From: Phyto melanocephala
Lineage: Eukaryota; Arthropoda; Insecta; Diptera; Rhinophoridae
Length of the DNA stretch: 64,000 nucleotides
Direction: 5' to 3'
NCBI GenBank assembly: GCA_941918925.1
Contig: OW799237.1
Location: 12,443,201-12,507,200, forward strand
This document shows, in pieces, positions 14,101 to 26,945 of this stretch. The translations under genes were made by a program, and so were the position numbers. Within the stretch, counting starts at the first letter, position 1; each line of letters opens with the position of its first letter. The notes beneath the pieces were generated by a model that worked only from the letters and a program-made list of their open reading frames with translations, was not told the origin of the DNA and searched no databases.

Positions 14101-14544
14101 TCTAATGCAAAAATAATAATTTGTAAGTCAACAACAAACTAATCATATTTTGACCGAGTTACCAGTGCTTTTAATAACTTTGCATTAAAAGAACATTTTC
14201 AAAAATTTTTGTTAATACATACATAATTACATACATATTTTATACATATAAGCATTTACAGTTTATAGAAAACTTTTTAACAAAATAATATTTGAAGAAT
14301 ATGATAAATTTTAAATTCTGGCAATTTTACCTAGTTACAAATCAGACGGCAACACTGTAATTTAAATTTAATTATTAGTTGTTGTATTAGCAGGTTTACC
14401 TTTACAAATATTAAGTGATCTTCATGATTATGTATGTACCTATGTGTGTAGACATAGATATAATTTAAATGGTTGTGCCTTTTGTGAGTTTTATGCATGT
14501 CTGTCTGTTATATTATTTTGTAATGTAGTGTGTGCCACCGTTTT
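8121..14544. other. Non-coding AT-rich stretch
   Basis: No gene recognised. It contains a one-mismatch Ci/Gli site (AACCACCCA, 8540-8548) and an unidentified segment 10669-10960, weakly coding-like on the minus strand, that adjoins four CCTAA units and may be part of a retroelement. Confidence 0.5.
10964..10983 (-). repeat. Interstitial telomere-like TTAGG array (four units)
   Basis: Four perfect CCTAA units lie in a row on the plus strand, the complement of the insect telomere unit TTAGG. Diptera are known to lack TTAGG telomeres, so this is not a chromosome end. It directly follows a possible retroelement segment and is probably part of that repeat. Confidence 0.7.
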
Positions 14545-15286
14545 TATACCCTTCACCTGTGGTGCACAAGGGTATATATAGCTTTGTCATTCCGTTTGTA
14601 ATTTCTACAATTTTCATTTCCGACCCCATAAAGTATATATTTTCTGAAAGCTTATGAATAGAGGAGTCGATTAAGCCCTGACCGTCTGTCCGTCTGTCCG
14701 TCTGCCCGTCTGTCCGTGTGTTGGTTGAAATCAACTTTTAGAAGCAACTATATGTTCCTCAGATCGGTATATGGTATCAATCTCTTGGAAATATCCAGGA
14801 ATGAATCGCTATTGAAATTCAGCACAATCGCCCCATAACTTTCTGAGATATGAGCAAAAAACCACGACCACCTCGTTTTTTTTCACAATTACAACAACAA
14901 CATACATACATACAGACATGTAAAAAACATACCAAACAAAATAAATTACAAAAAAAAAATATTAAAAATAAGAAAAAAATAATAAAAAAAACTACAAAAA
15001 AAAAATTTAAAAAAATTTAAAAAAAAATTTAAAAAAATTTTTTAAAAATTTTTCTAAAAAAATTGTAAAAAAATATAAAAAAAAATAATAAAATATAAAT
15101 AATATATTAAATAAAATAAAATTTTTTTGGCTCAGCTGGGATTCGATGCCACATTTATTCTAACGTGTACGTATGCACGTATTTTATATGGGATGAATGG
15201 TGATACAAACAATTGTTATTGCATGACTACACGTTGTGAAGGGTATATAAGATTCGGCACGGCCGAATATAGCACTGTTACTTGTT
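14545..15286 (+). repeat. Dispersed repeat, copy B, with inverted internal module
   Basis: The outer parts match copies A and D in the same orientation: the left end TATACCCTTCACC, the CTGTCCGT tandem, and the right end with hairpin and CTTGTT. The middle (about 14,942-15,172) is reversed: an A-rich tract comes first and the tRNA-promoter-like module then reads TGGCTCAGCTGGGATTCGAT, where A and D show its complement before a T-rich tract. Confidence 0.8.
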
Positions 15287-15621
15287 TTTTAATACACAGG
15301 GGGAAAAAGATCAAAGTAAGCGCCAAAAAATAAAATACAATAAGGAGAAACTAAAAAAAATTATTAAAAAGTGTTGTAGCATGACTAAATCAATTTTAGT
15401 TTTCTTACGTATATGTATGTATGTATGTATGTATGTATACTTATGTATATATAATGCAAAGGTAACGATATAATTTTAAAAAGCTTTTAATTGTTTGGTA
15501 ACGCTATTTTGATTTACAGTTAAGAATTTATGTAATTACTTATTGATAATGACTCTAATATTCATATGATAACTACACGCCGTTTAATTGAAAAAATATC
15601 TTAATTGAAATTAAATATTTG

Positions 15622-15845
15622 TATGCCCTTCACCTGTGGTGCCAAGGGAATATATGTATAGCTTTTTCATTCCGTTTGTTATTTTAACATGAATCATTTT
15701 CAACATCATAAAGTAAATATATATGAATATTTATTTTCTGAAAGCTAATGACCAAAGAAGTCCGTCTCTCCATGTGTTTATTGAACTTTAAGAAGCCCTC
15801 ACATGTTGCACAGATCTAAATGTAGTATCAATCTTTTGCAGTGTC
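15622..15845 (+). repeat. Dispersed repeat, copy C, decayed 5' half
   Basis: TATGCCCTTCACCTGTGGTG and the following block resemble the left half of copy B, with many substitutions. The copy fades out near a retroelement fragment, and no right end is present. Confidence 0.65.
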
Positions 15846-15854
15846 CAGTTAGAT

Positions 15855-16135
15855 AATATTCTCAGGTCTCAAGAGTCCCTTCGATTTGGCATTAGACAGG
15901 CACAGAAACCTAATATCATGACGTTACACTCAAGCAAACTCATCATCCAGAAATGCGGACAGTTCACATCCTTATATGTATCCCGTTGGTTGACCACAAA
16001 AAGGATCTTCTCCGATCAGTACCCGGACCGACCTACAATTTGCGAGGTGGTTGGCTCATCCAAAGCAGTGTTAGCCTGTTGTGTATGCTTAGATTCTTGA
16101 GGACCTCAATACAATCCAACACCAGAGCCGAATAA
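15855..16135 (-). pseudogene. Non-LTR retrotransposon RNase H remnant
   Basis: On the minus strand, pieces of translation in shifting frames read LDCIEVLKNLSIHNRLTLLW and then RVLIGEDPFCGQPTGYI. These resemble the RNase H region of Jockey/I-type retrotransposons, where a helix followed by a VTLLWVPGH motif and a GPEPFCG-like segment is usual. Multiple frameshifts and stops are present. The family assignment is from memory of such motifs and is tentative. Confidence 0.5.
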
Positions 16136-19100
16136 GCATCATAAATCATAAGACCTCTTAAAGCCGCTTCGAAAAACAATTACTGCTCATATCATTTCTA
16201 CAAACAATAAATATTTAAAAAAATATGTACGTTGCTTTTTAAGTATATTTAAAATATATTTCCCCTTCAACTGCGGTAGGTCGAACCATTTAAGCAATAT
16301 AAAATTGTTCCTATATTTGGTATGTATAATGAATATATTTTAAACAAAAAAAAATCAACTTTTGAATGACTACAGCATGAATTGTTTGTAAAAGTGTGTG
16401 ATGCTTAAACATGTAGAGCGTCTATGGTATAGGTGGATGATTGGTTGGCTGAATGTATCTCTTTTTCATAAAGTCGTTCGTTGAGTGTAACGCAAAACCT
16501 CTTAAATTTCTATTCAGTTTTGACAGCTTGAAATATATTAACGCTGTGATGTATTCATCGGATTTCATTGTTGTCAAACTGTCTGAGGTGTCGTTTGTCA
16601 TTGGCAAGGTTCTTTTCATTATTTTTTCCTTCTTCATCTCTTTGTCTTATTTGCTGTTATTGTTGTTTAGTTATACTCTCTTTTTCTTTTTTGCTTTTTC
16701 TTTCTTAAGATACCTTTTATGAAAAGTATTTGTCTGTTATAACAATTATGCTTTATTTATCATCTAAGTTTATGATCTTTTAGAATTGGTTATGATGCGT
16801 GGGATATCTAACTTAACACACACGTTGTAAAAAATATCTTTTAAGATATATTACTCACATGCTTACAAACGTATATATTTTTATTTATACTTATATGACA
16901 GTATGATAAATGTTGTATAATAACCGTTATAAATTAATTTCCTATTGTGCATGGTAGGTAAATGCAAACCTACATGTAAAATAGATAATATTCAGAAAGA
17001 AGGAGAAACAGTTTTATACTTAAAATTAATCCGAAAATTAAAAAAAAACGGATAAAAACCTAAAACAAACCAACAAGTATTTTATTTATTCATTTTTTTC
17101 TTCGCAAATTATTGTAAATAACAGAAAAATTAAGATTAATTTTTTTCATTCAAATAGTATCTTCAATTTAAAAAATTTTTTTAAAAGATATCACCTACTT
17201 TTATATTTCCTTTAAATTTTTTACGAAAAATATATCAAACAATGAATTCGTGAGTATGTGATGAGTCACTTCAGATGCATGTCTTCATTCAAATTAGTAT
17301 ATCTTAAAATAAAATGTGACATTTTCCCATTAAACAATCGATAACATTTTTGTAATGTTTGTATGCGTTGTTATAATTACATTGTAGGTATCAATAAAAC
17401 TTTATCTTACGGAAGAAATTCTATTGTAACTGTCCGTGTCTGATTTTCTCAATTCGACAACCGTCATCCAAACCAGTTTTACCTTTGAATATTTCTTTGA
17501 AAAACAATAGTAAATTAATATATAAAAAAATATATATGTGTATGTCTTTCAATAAGAGGTTTTATTATAATTTATAATAAACAAGTGCATTTAACAAAAT
17601 CATCAAATGTTTAATAGAGTGTTGTCAAGAGGCGTATAATGGTTCAGCCCTAGGATATCGTAATGTTAAAGCGACCATGTTTTTGTCCATATATTTTGGT
17701 GACTTTTGAACTAGTCCTAGTCCATTACGGAGTAAACTTTACATGTGTGTATGAACTAATAGCGTTATCTACAGGGATGCCACAATTATAAAAATCATAC
17801 GCATTCTTATGCTCACCAACACAACCGCATTTTAAACTTTAGCTGACTATGAATTAAAATGAACTAAAAATTTTTAACTGGGACTGAAAATCAGTATTTA
17901 AGTGAAGTTTTTAATTGTTTAACAACTGTCCAAAACAGTTTAAAAATATATTGCTTCGTATTTTGATTAACTCTCCATTTAAAAACAACTACGGAATACT
18001 GTTTGAACAAGCCAAAATCGGTTACTGCCATAATTTTTAAATGTACAATCGGGCTAAGCTGTCTCAATAATGTCTTCCTAAAGATAAAGTAGTTGTTATA
18101 ATATACTATTTGACATTAAAACAATTTTGATTTTTGTAGTTTCAAATAAGACTCATATGAATCTCATGAATTTTTAAACTTTACTAATGATTTTACTAAT
18201 GATTTTAGCATAAAAAAAACTAAAATAATAAATTCCTTTTAAATAAGCAAAAGGCGTCTCAAAGGCGTCGCCATTGTAAAAAGATGAACTTTTTTAAGGA
18301 GCAAAAAGGAAAAGGAAATTAACTTGAATAATATTCATAATTACCGAACGCAAAAAGTAACGTATACATGCATATGTACATACATATATAAATTTTGAAA
18401 TTCTTTTGTTCAAATCTGTTTTAAACAAAGAATACCGAATTTATGAGTACACTTACCGAAAAAATACACTTAATTTAAAAGTTAACTATTTAAAAAACCT
18501 TTAATAAATACAGAGTTTTTATTGCAAAATCCTAATAGTTATTTAAAATTTTTAGTTTCTTAAAATTTTAAACAATATTGTAGAATTTTTGTCTGTCTGA
18601 TTTGATTTTTGAAATTTTACTTAAAAGCTTTCACGAAATAAATAAGGACACGAGATAAGCACGAATATAAAAAAATAGGAATTTAAATTTATAAATTAAT
18701 AGGCAAATGAAAAAAAATATATAACATGAAAAGAATTTTCCAGCAGATGTGTATAACATTAATTAAGTTATAAGCGTTTAAAGTTGCTACAAAATCCTGT
18801 AGTACACGACATGTAAAAAGCCACATACGCATGTGACTGTGACGTAATTTTGACGTCATCATAAAGCATAAATGTATCTGCTTCAGCCACATGTGTTTCA
18901 TGTGCATTTTTGGACTAAAATACATTTCGTGTAATATCAAAATCTTACCGCATTCAGCCACTATGATTATTCCAAAAAAATGTAACCAAAATGCTGAACA
19001 TTTTAGTGACGTCAGAACAAAAATAAATTAAAATGTTGAATCAACATTGTTGAAACAAATTGTTTTTGCAAACGCCGTTTTTTTTTTTTGTATGTTATAA

Positions 19101-19277
19101 AAAAAAATAAACAAAGAGAGTATAGTCACATTTATACCTGGATTACATCGCCAGCATTGTGGACAGGGTTTAACTAATAAATTTATTAAACGGGTAGGTA
19201 TATCGAAATTTTTTTAGAATTCAATTTCAATTTTGTTATTATCTCAGACGATTATTCCAAAAATTGTTTTATTTAAT
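16136..19277. other. Non-coding AT-rich stretch
   Basis: No gene recognised. A cluster of CRE-type sites at 18.84-19.01 kb is listed separately. Confidence 0.55.
18840..19014. promoter_or_regulatory. Candidate CRE (CREB/ATF) site cluster
   Basis: Two perfect TGACGTCA palindromes lie at 18851-18858 and 19007-19014. A half-type site TGACGTAA at 18840-18847 is 11 bases, about one helical turn, from the first palindrome. A palindromic E-box CACATGTG lies between them near 18,890. The matches are direct; activity is inferred. Confidence 0.35.
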
Positions 19278-20151
19278 TATACCCTTCACACAGTGAAAAA
19301 GGGTATATATAGGTTTGTCATTCCGTGTGAAATTTCTACAATTTTCATTTCCGACCCCATAAAGTATATATTTTCTGAAAGCTTATGAATAGGGAAGTCG
19401 ATTAAGCCCTGTCAGTCTGTCCGTCTGACCGTCTGTCCGTGTGTATGTTGAAATCAACTTTTTGAAGCCCCCCGACATAGGTTGGACCCGGGTAAGGTAT
19501 TAAAATATCAGAAATATTCGGGAGTAGATCGCTATTGAAAATCAGAAACATCGGTACATAAACAACTGAGATATGAGCAAAAACCCACGACCACCTCGAT
19601 TTTTTTTTTCACAAAAACAACATTACAACAACAACATACATACATACAAACGTGTATACTGGTTAGAGAAAACGTGGCATCGAATCCCAGCTGAGCCAAA
19701 AAAAAATTTTTTTTATATATTAAAAATTTTTTTTTTAATTTTTTTTTTAATTTTTTTTTTTTATATTTTTTTATTTTTTATTTAATATATTATTTATATT
19801 TTTATTATTATTTTTTTAATTTTTTTTTTTGATTTTTTTTTTAATTTTTTTTTTGTTTTACATTAATTATATATATTTTAATTATTTTTAAAAAAATTTT
19901 TTTTTTTAATTTTTTTTTTAAATTTTTTTTTTTTAATTTTTTTTTTTAATTTTTTTTTTATTTTTTTTTTAACATACATACGTAAATTTATAATTTTACA
20001 ATGGGATGTTTTTTATGTATGTATATTTTTTATATGTATGTACGTATTTCATATGAGATGAATGGTGATACAAACTACTGTTATTGCATGACTACACGTT
20101 GTGAAGGGTATATAAGATTCGGCACGGCCGAATATAGCGCTCTTACTTGTT
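19278..20151 (+). repeat. Dispersed repeat, copy D (most complete)
   Basis: This copy has all parts in order: TATACCCTTCACACAG, the CTGTCCGT tandem, GACATAGGTTGGACCCGGG, the CAACAA/CATACA microsatellite, the tRNA-promoter-like module (19,675-19,698), a roughly 270-base T-rich tract, a GATACAAACTACTGTTATTG block, GTGAAGGGTATATAAG, the hairpin ATTCGGCACGGCCGAAT and TTACTTGTT. It serves as the reference for the family in this window. Confidence 0.85.
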
Positions 20152-23100
20152 TTTCGATAAACTGTGCTGTAATATTTTTTCAGTGTGTCGGTTTTTGTCT
20201 TTTTTTAAAATACATATATTTCACAAACAAACAAAAAAAATACTCATTAAAAACCTTTTACGGCTTAAGCAAACAAAATTATCAATTTTCCCCTTGTTTT
20301 GGCGTCGGGTGGACAAAGCATACACAAATGAATATGGATCCCACTTAAAATGTACCTACGTGTTATAAGTTTTTTCAATGTTGGTGGTCCTCAATAATTT
20401 GAATTCGTTTTTTTTTGTTTGCAAAACTAGGTATACAAAATTTATATATTTTATATTATAGTTTTAAATAGTTAACAGACAAAGCAAATAAATGTTCTCT
20501 GCAAAACGTATCCATCATTTATTTTTTTTTTTTAGTTTCTTAAAATCTCTTTTATTATTTTTTTCTAATGGTAACATTATTCTTCCTATTTAAAGGCTTT
20601 TTTAATTGTATTTTAGTATTAAAATGTAAATAGTACTCTCATACATTTACATACATATCGTTAGTCACTGGTAATATGGTTCTAACTCAAATAATTGTAA
20701 TTTTACAGAAGAAGGTATAAACGTAACAGACACTGTATTATCATAATGTAAATTCTTTTATAAAACTATTTTGTGCGTTACATTGGTGTATTTGTGTGAT
20801 ATGTATTAAATCACTGAAAAACTGAATTTCGTAAAAAGTACGACCTTTCTACTTGTGACCATCGATATATAAATGTATGTTCACATACATAAGTACAAAA
20901 TCAGAATAAAACAATTATTTTCTTAGCTTATCAGTATACCAAAGTGATTAAGAGAAACAAATATTTCATTTTAAATTTTTCTTACCGTTACAATAAAAAT
21001 ATATTCGTAATAGGTATGCATCGATATGCATTTGTACAATCATTCACTGTGTTTTCAAACAAACAACATACAAACATTCATTTTAATGTTTCTTTTACAT
21101 TTAAGTAAAAGTAGCGATTGATACTGCTGCTACAATTATTGTTGATAAAAAAGTTATTGTTGCATGTTAGCAATTTTGTTGTTACTTGTTTCGGACTATT
21201 TCTTCTTTATGACTTAATGTTGCAGCGCTGCCAGATCATAAATAAATTAACATTTGGTTAAATATTCTATTGAATCAAATTTGTCAAAAAATCTTTTAGT
21301 TAATAAATAATTGATAAATATTTGTTTTTATTTTTTTGACAAACACTATATTTTCTGAAACTGGATATAATTTTTTCCAAAACCTTGTTAAATTTTTTCC
21401 TTAAAATTTTTTTTTAATTTTCTATTTAAAAAATGTTTGGTAAAATTTATTTATTACAAAATTTGGAAAAATTGCCTATATGATAAAAAAAGAATTTTAA
21501 ATTTATTTAGATTAATGACTTTTTTTTTGATTTTAGCTAAAATTTCAGTTTTAAATTTCAAATTATAAAATACATATTTTCGTAAAATCAAGTTATTTTG
21601 TCAATTTAGTAGGGGAAAAAATGAATATAAATAAATTTTACCGTTATGTCCCTTTCTATTTGCGCTTAGAATCGTCGACTTCGCTTTTATCAAACGCGCA
21701 TATTTATCTTTGGGAGGGAACACTTTTGGGGCATGGGATCGGTCTCATTCGATGCTCAGATGTTGTCCACATCAACAAAAAAAAAGTGAAAATTGTTTTT
21801 TTTACCTTAGATCCCTTTCTCTATGCGCTGTCACATATAGAAAACTTTTTAGATTTTTCTAATTAAGAAAAGTCTTGTTAAATTTTATATTTTATACAGT
21901 TTATACATAAAATACATCTTAAAATACTGACTAAGACATCTTCAGAAAAATCCCTTTAAAATGCTATATTCTTTATATTTCATTGTTATTTTAACAAAAA
22001 ATCTACTTGTCATTAATTCGACTTGTAATAATTATTTTTAAAAAATTATGATACAATTTCTTTTTTATTAGAAAAATTATTATTTTTTTAATAAAAGTGA
22101 ATAATTTTTTTATTTAAAAAAATTAAAAAAAAAATAACCAATACAAAATTTGATAATTCTAAAAGTAAATATTAGTAGACAGAACGAAGTGTTAGATAAT
22201 TTATAAGAATTTGGCAACTCTTTACATAAAAACTGCTCTACAAACAAATACACTTACAAAATTAAAACTAAGCCAACTGAAGAGAGAAGATGTGTTTCAT
22301 TTGTTTTTTCGTTGTTACATTTCATTTGCTTTTGCTGTTATTGTTGTTGATCTCGTACGGCAAATGCTTTGCGTGTGGTCCTTCTTAATTTCGAACAACA
22401 TGGGTGGTCCTTTCAACCAAATACAACAGAATGCTCGCGCGACTTGTTCAATGTGTGTGGTCTGACTCGACCTCTATGCTATTGCTATAGTTTATTGCAG
22501 AGCTGTTGTAGCCGCTGCTGCTACAGTGTTCGCTTTTATATGCTATGTAGTGGTATGAACATGTATTTTTTTTTTATTTGTAATGATTGGCTTGTTGTTT
22601 TTTGCGCTTAATTTAATATACATTTTTATTAGTATGTATTATTTTGTTTGGTCGATTGTTAGAGAGAAGGGTATTTATGGGTTAAATGTTGGTTTGTTGA
22701 ATACAAATTTTATAGATAAATAAAAATTAGTATTAATGCACGCTAATGTTTGAAATGATAAATTTGAAAGTCAGAAAAAAAAATAAAAATTTTATTGAAC
22801 ATAGTTTTTGGGTATTTATATAAAATATTCGAAAATTTTCTAATTTTAACAAAATTTTGAAAACTATAAAGCATGCACATAAAAACTGTGATATATTTTA
22901 GTGAATTAATTATTTACAAAATATTATTAATTGTAAATTTCTGAACATTTGTTATTAAAAAATCTTTTGTGTTTTGAATAATTTGTTACCCAGAAAAAAA
23001 ATGTCACTATTTTATGCCTTCCTATATTCAAAATAGTATGTCATAAATGATGTGCTTCAAATTTCATGCAAAATATCTTAAAAAATGCATGGCAACAAAC

Positions 23101-24234
23101 AATATCAACTCATGAAGCATGGGTCTCTTTTTATCTCATATGCATGCGTTCTATACACTTATTGGAGTTGGGTGAATTTAATTAATATTTTAATTGTAAA
23201 TTAAATCACTTTATCATGGGCTGAGCGCATGAACTTATTATTTCTTTCGCATGTCTTTTTTCTAGGATAGCTTATATTTAAAACCGAACAATAAGATTTT
23301 ACCCTTATTTATTTTTATAATCTTAATTAATATGTATATACACACATATACATATGTACATACATATGTACATAGATATAGGAAAACATAAGAATAAATT
23401 TAACTTATTTTCTATTGAATCTAACGATTTTCTAAAGAAAGTTATCAGCCTGTCGTAACACCAACCTACACTCCAAAAATATCAATATCAGATGAAGTCA
23501 AACAGATACAGTCATCGCTCTTAAAAATAAAGATTCACAACGACACTGTTTGCTGTAATGTAAGAAAGTGATTTTCTAGCTAAAATCACAAAGACATAAA
23601 AACCAAATGTTATTGTAATAAAAACAACAATTAAACACAATTTATACGGACAGGGAAAATAAAAAAAAAGAAAACATATTCAATAGAATACACGCACTTT
23701 ATAATATATTTGTTACATTAATGTATTTTATTTTTATTGTTTTATCATAATAGAGAGATCGATCTTCATGTGCGGGCGGTCAAATGATTATTACATACAT
23801 ACATAGTAATATAATTTTGTCGGCTTAATTGCATACATAGACCTATTATCCAACTGCGTTTTGTTGATCTGAAGTGTGGAACACCAAGATTCGTTTAAAA
23901 GTCGAAGTAAACCAATTAAAATGTCTAACCAATTCATAACAAAAGGTAACAACTCAATATTGTCAAATAACGTACAAAATGATTTACACGAACGAATATT
24001 TCATACATACATACATATGTATTTTGTAGTGAGAACGTAGACAAAAATTTAAAATTAAGTATTAATTTAAATGAAAATTTTCTAGGGAAATGCATAAATA
24101 GAAAACAAAAAAAATCAAAAACAATATGAGTACTACGTACCTACTTACTTACTTATATGTATACATATGTATGTAAAGGGTGTCTCAGTAAGAAAGCATT
24201 TTTTCATTTTAAAATAAAAATATATAAATATTAT
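20152..24234. other. Non-coding stretch with one less AT-rich island
   Basis: No gene recognised. The 22.24-22.56 kb part is notably richer in GC and holds a perfect Ci/Gli site. A one-mismatch site TTGGTGGTC is at 20,381-20,389. An open frame at 21,621-21,866 shows no known domain. Confidence 0.5.
22401..22462 (-). promoter_or_regulatory. Candidate Ci/Gli site group
   Basis: TGGGTGGTC at 22401-22409 is a perfect site, and TGTGTGGTC at 22454-22462 has one mismatch, in the same orientation. CGTGTGGTC just upstream (about 22,372) has two. They lie in the least AT-rich part of the left third. Confidence 0.45.
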
Positions 24235-24480
24235 TATACCCTTCACACGAGAGTGTAAAAGGGCTTATATAAGATTGTTATTCAGTTTGTAAATTCTAAA
24301 ATATTCATTCTAGACCCTATAAAGGATATATATTCTGAATCCTTATAGATAGATTAATTGATTTAGCTAAATCCGTCTGTCCGTGTGTATGTTAAAATCA
24401 TCTTTTTGAAGTCGGCACAATTGAAAATCAGAAATGTGAGAATATTACGAGTTGCGATATGAGCGAAAAAACATCAAAAA
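24235..24480 (+). repeat. Dispersed repeat, copy E, decayed left half
   Basis: TATACCCTTCACACG and diverged versions of the following block are recognisable up to GATATGAGC. No hairpin end follows. Confidence 0.6.
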
Positions 24481-24797
24481 TAACCGACAAAGATTTCGGC
24501 GAAAAAAATTTTGCAAAAATAATCAGTTTATAGTTCAATTGATCGATTTCCTAAATAAGTTTGGTCACTTGCTTAAAAAAATGTCACTTAATCAAAGAAG
24601 TACGTACATTCTGACTTCCTATAAAGAATATAGGACCGAGTCCAAAAAAAAATCTAAATGCAATTGCATTTGTTTAGAATTTGTGAATAATTATTATATT
24701 TTTATTTATTATATTTAATTTATAAGAATTAAAATTAATTATATATTTTTTTATTGTAATAAGAATGAAGATGAGATTTACAAGATCTAGGATTATA

Positions 24798-24950
24798 GTT
24801 CTGTGAAAATTTTAAATGAAAAGTTTTTGCCATATCGTCGTTCGTAAATTATTGTGTTCTATGTGAAGCATAAAACCTATACATATAGAACACAATAATT
24901 TACGAACGACGATATGTTAGATACACAAAATCTTTTCATTTAACAGTTAT
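24798..24950. repeat. Fold-back (MITE-like) element
   Basis: The arm starting CATATCGTCGTTCGTAAATT (24831-24864) is repeated inverted at 24881-24916, with about 30 perfect bases and a loop of about 16. Outside the arms, AAATGAAAAGTTTTTG on the left and AATCTTTTCATTT on the right extend the inverted symmetry. The outer AAATGAAAAGTTTTTG block is shared with the fold-back at 39,181. Confidence 0.8.
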
Positions 24951-26108
24951 ATTGAACCAGAATAAAAACAACAGTGGGTCAGAGATGTTAGATTCAAGAA
25001 ATAATTTCACATAGAAAAAGCATTACAACTAAGTACAGTAAAAAAATTAAAATGCGAATCTAAAAAAAATAAATTTGTGTTGACAATCTTCTCCATTAAA
25101 TACAAACACCAAAATGAATAAATTTACAATAAAACTAAAAAAAAATCTTGTTAGAGCAATTCTTAAAAGTTAAGCAAAAATGCCTAAAGTCAAAGGGTAA
25201 TGTAAATAAAATATACATTTTTATTGCTTATTGCCTTAAGTGCAAATGATACTAAATAAACGTAAAAAAATTGAGCTAAACACAAACCCTCAAAATGCGT
25301 TTTTTACTTACAACCTTTTTGTCTAACGTTAAAAAACATTTTAGTTAATTGTCCATTTTAAATCGGAAATATTATTTAAATGCATTTTCCAATTAACAAC
25401 GACATCAAAAAGCTTAACAAATTTATCTAATTTTTGCTATAGAAATTTTTCAATTTTTAAACCGTTCATCAATTAGAAAAATTACTCGAAGAGTTGACCA
25501 AGCAACTATTTCCATCATAATTGATATTGCCCACAATTTAATACATTCTAGACACATACTTACATGCATATCTGCATGCTTTTAAACATAAATAAATTGC
25601 ACACACAATAAGGCAATATGAGCTTTTAGAAAGATGTAGAATTTTGTTGAGAAATGTTTCTGATAAAAATAAGACAAAGAAATTAATACAGAAAATGTTC
25701 TATATATTGAGAGTTTTTTTTAATTAAGAATTAAAACACAAATTTGAATAGGGCTTATTAAAATTTTGCTATAATTGCTGAACTAATGAAAACCAATAAT
25801 AAGCTGACAAATTAAGATCAATTGAAGAATAAATACCTATGCCTTTAAAAATTATTTCCTTCACAAATAACAAATTATTCAAACAGCAATTCATGGTTGT
25901 TCTCTATATTTATTAAAGTTAAAAGTTTAAAATGCATAAAAGTTATATCATAATTTTCTGAAATACCCTTTATAATTAAAAAAAATCATGCGTTAATCGA
26001 TCGCACTTTATGGCAACGTTTGTATTTTAGAAGTACAATTGCGGCAGTAACAACAATGTGTGTGGTATTTTGATAATAAAATAAAAACTAAAACGACTAA
26101 ATTAAAAA
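24951..26108. other. Non-coding AT-rich stretch
   Basis: Nothing beyond AT-rich sequence is recognisable. Confidence 0.5.
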
Positions 26109-26945
26109 AACAAGTAAGAGCGCTATATTCGGCCGTGCCGAATCTTAAATACCCTTCACAACGTGTAGTCATGCAATAACAGTAGTTTGTATCACCATTC
26201 CATATGATATACGTACATACATATAAAAAACATACATATATAAAAACATCCCATTGTAAAATTATAAATTTACGTATGTATGTTAAAAAAAAATAAAAAA
26301 AAAATTTAAAAAAAAATAAAAAAAAAATAAAAAAAAAATTTAAAAAAAAATTTAAAAAAATTTTTTTTTTTAAATAATTAAAATATATATAATAAATATA
26401 AAACAAAAAAAAATAAAGAAAAAATATTAAAAAAAAAAATTAAAAAAAAATAATAATAAAAATATAAATAATATATTAAATAAAAAATAAAAAAAAATAA
26501 AAAAATGATAAAAAAAAAATATAAAAAAATAAAAAAAAAATTTTTTTGGCTCAGCTGGGATTCGATGCCACGTTTTCTCTAACCAGTATACACGTTTGTA
26601 TGTATGTATGTTGTTGTTGTAATGTTGTTTTTGTGAAAAAAAAAATCGAGGTGGTCGTGGGTTTTTGCTCATATCTCAGTTGTTTATGTATCGATGTTTC
26701 TGATTTTCAATACCGATCTACTCCCGAATATTTCTGATATTTTAATACCTCACCCAAGCAATGTCGAGGGGCTTCAAAAAGTTGATTTCAACATACACAC
26801 GGACAGACTGACAGGGCTTAATCGACTCCCCTATTCATAAGCTTTCAGAAAATATATACTTTATAGGGTCGGAAATCAAAATTGTAGAAATTTCACACGG
26901 AATGACAAACCTATATATACCCTTTTTCACTGTGTGAAGGATATA
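26109..26945 (-). repeat. Dispersed repeat, copy F, minus orientation
   Basis: It begins AACAAGTAAGAGCGC with the hairpin ATTCGGCCGTGCCGAAT and ends CACTGTGTGAAGGATATA. On the plus strand the internal module reads TGGCTCAGCTGG (26547-26558) followed directly by GATTCGATGCC (26559-26569). All parts are in the same relative order as copy D. Confidence 0.85.

Noticed and set aside
22480..22530. GC-rich inverted motif resembling a small RNA hairpin
   Set aside because: The stem is only 6-7 base pairs, too short for a microRNA precursor.
26008..26406. 132-codon open frame on the minus strand, Phe/Tyr-rich
   Set aside because: Translation of the repeat's T-rich tract and 3' end, with no protein character.
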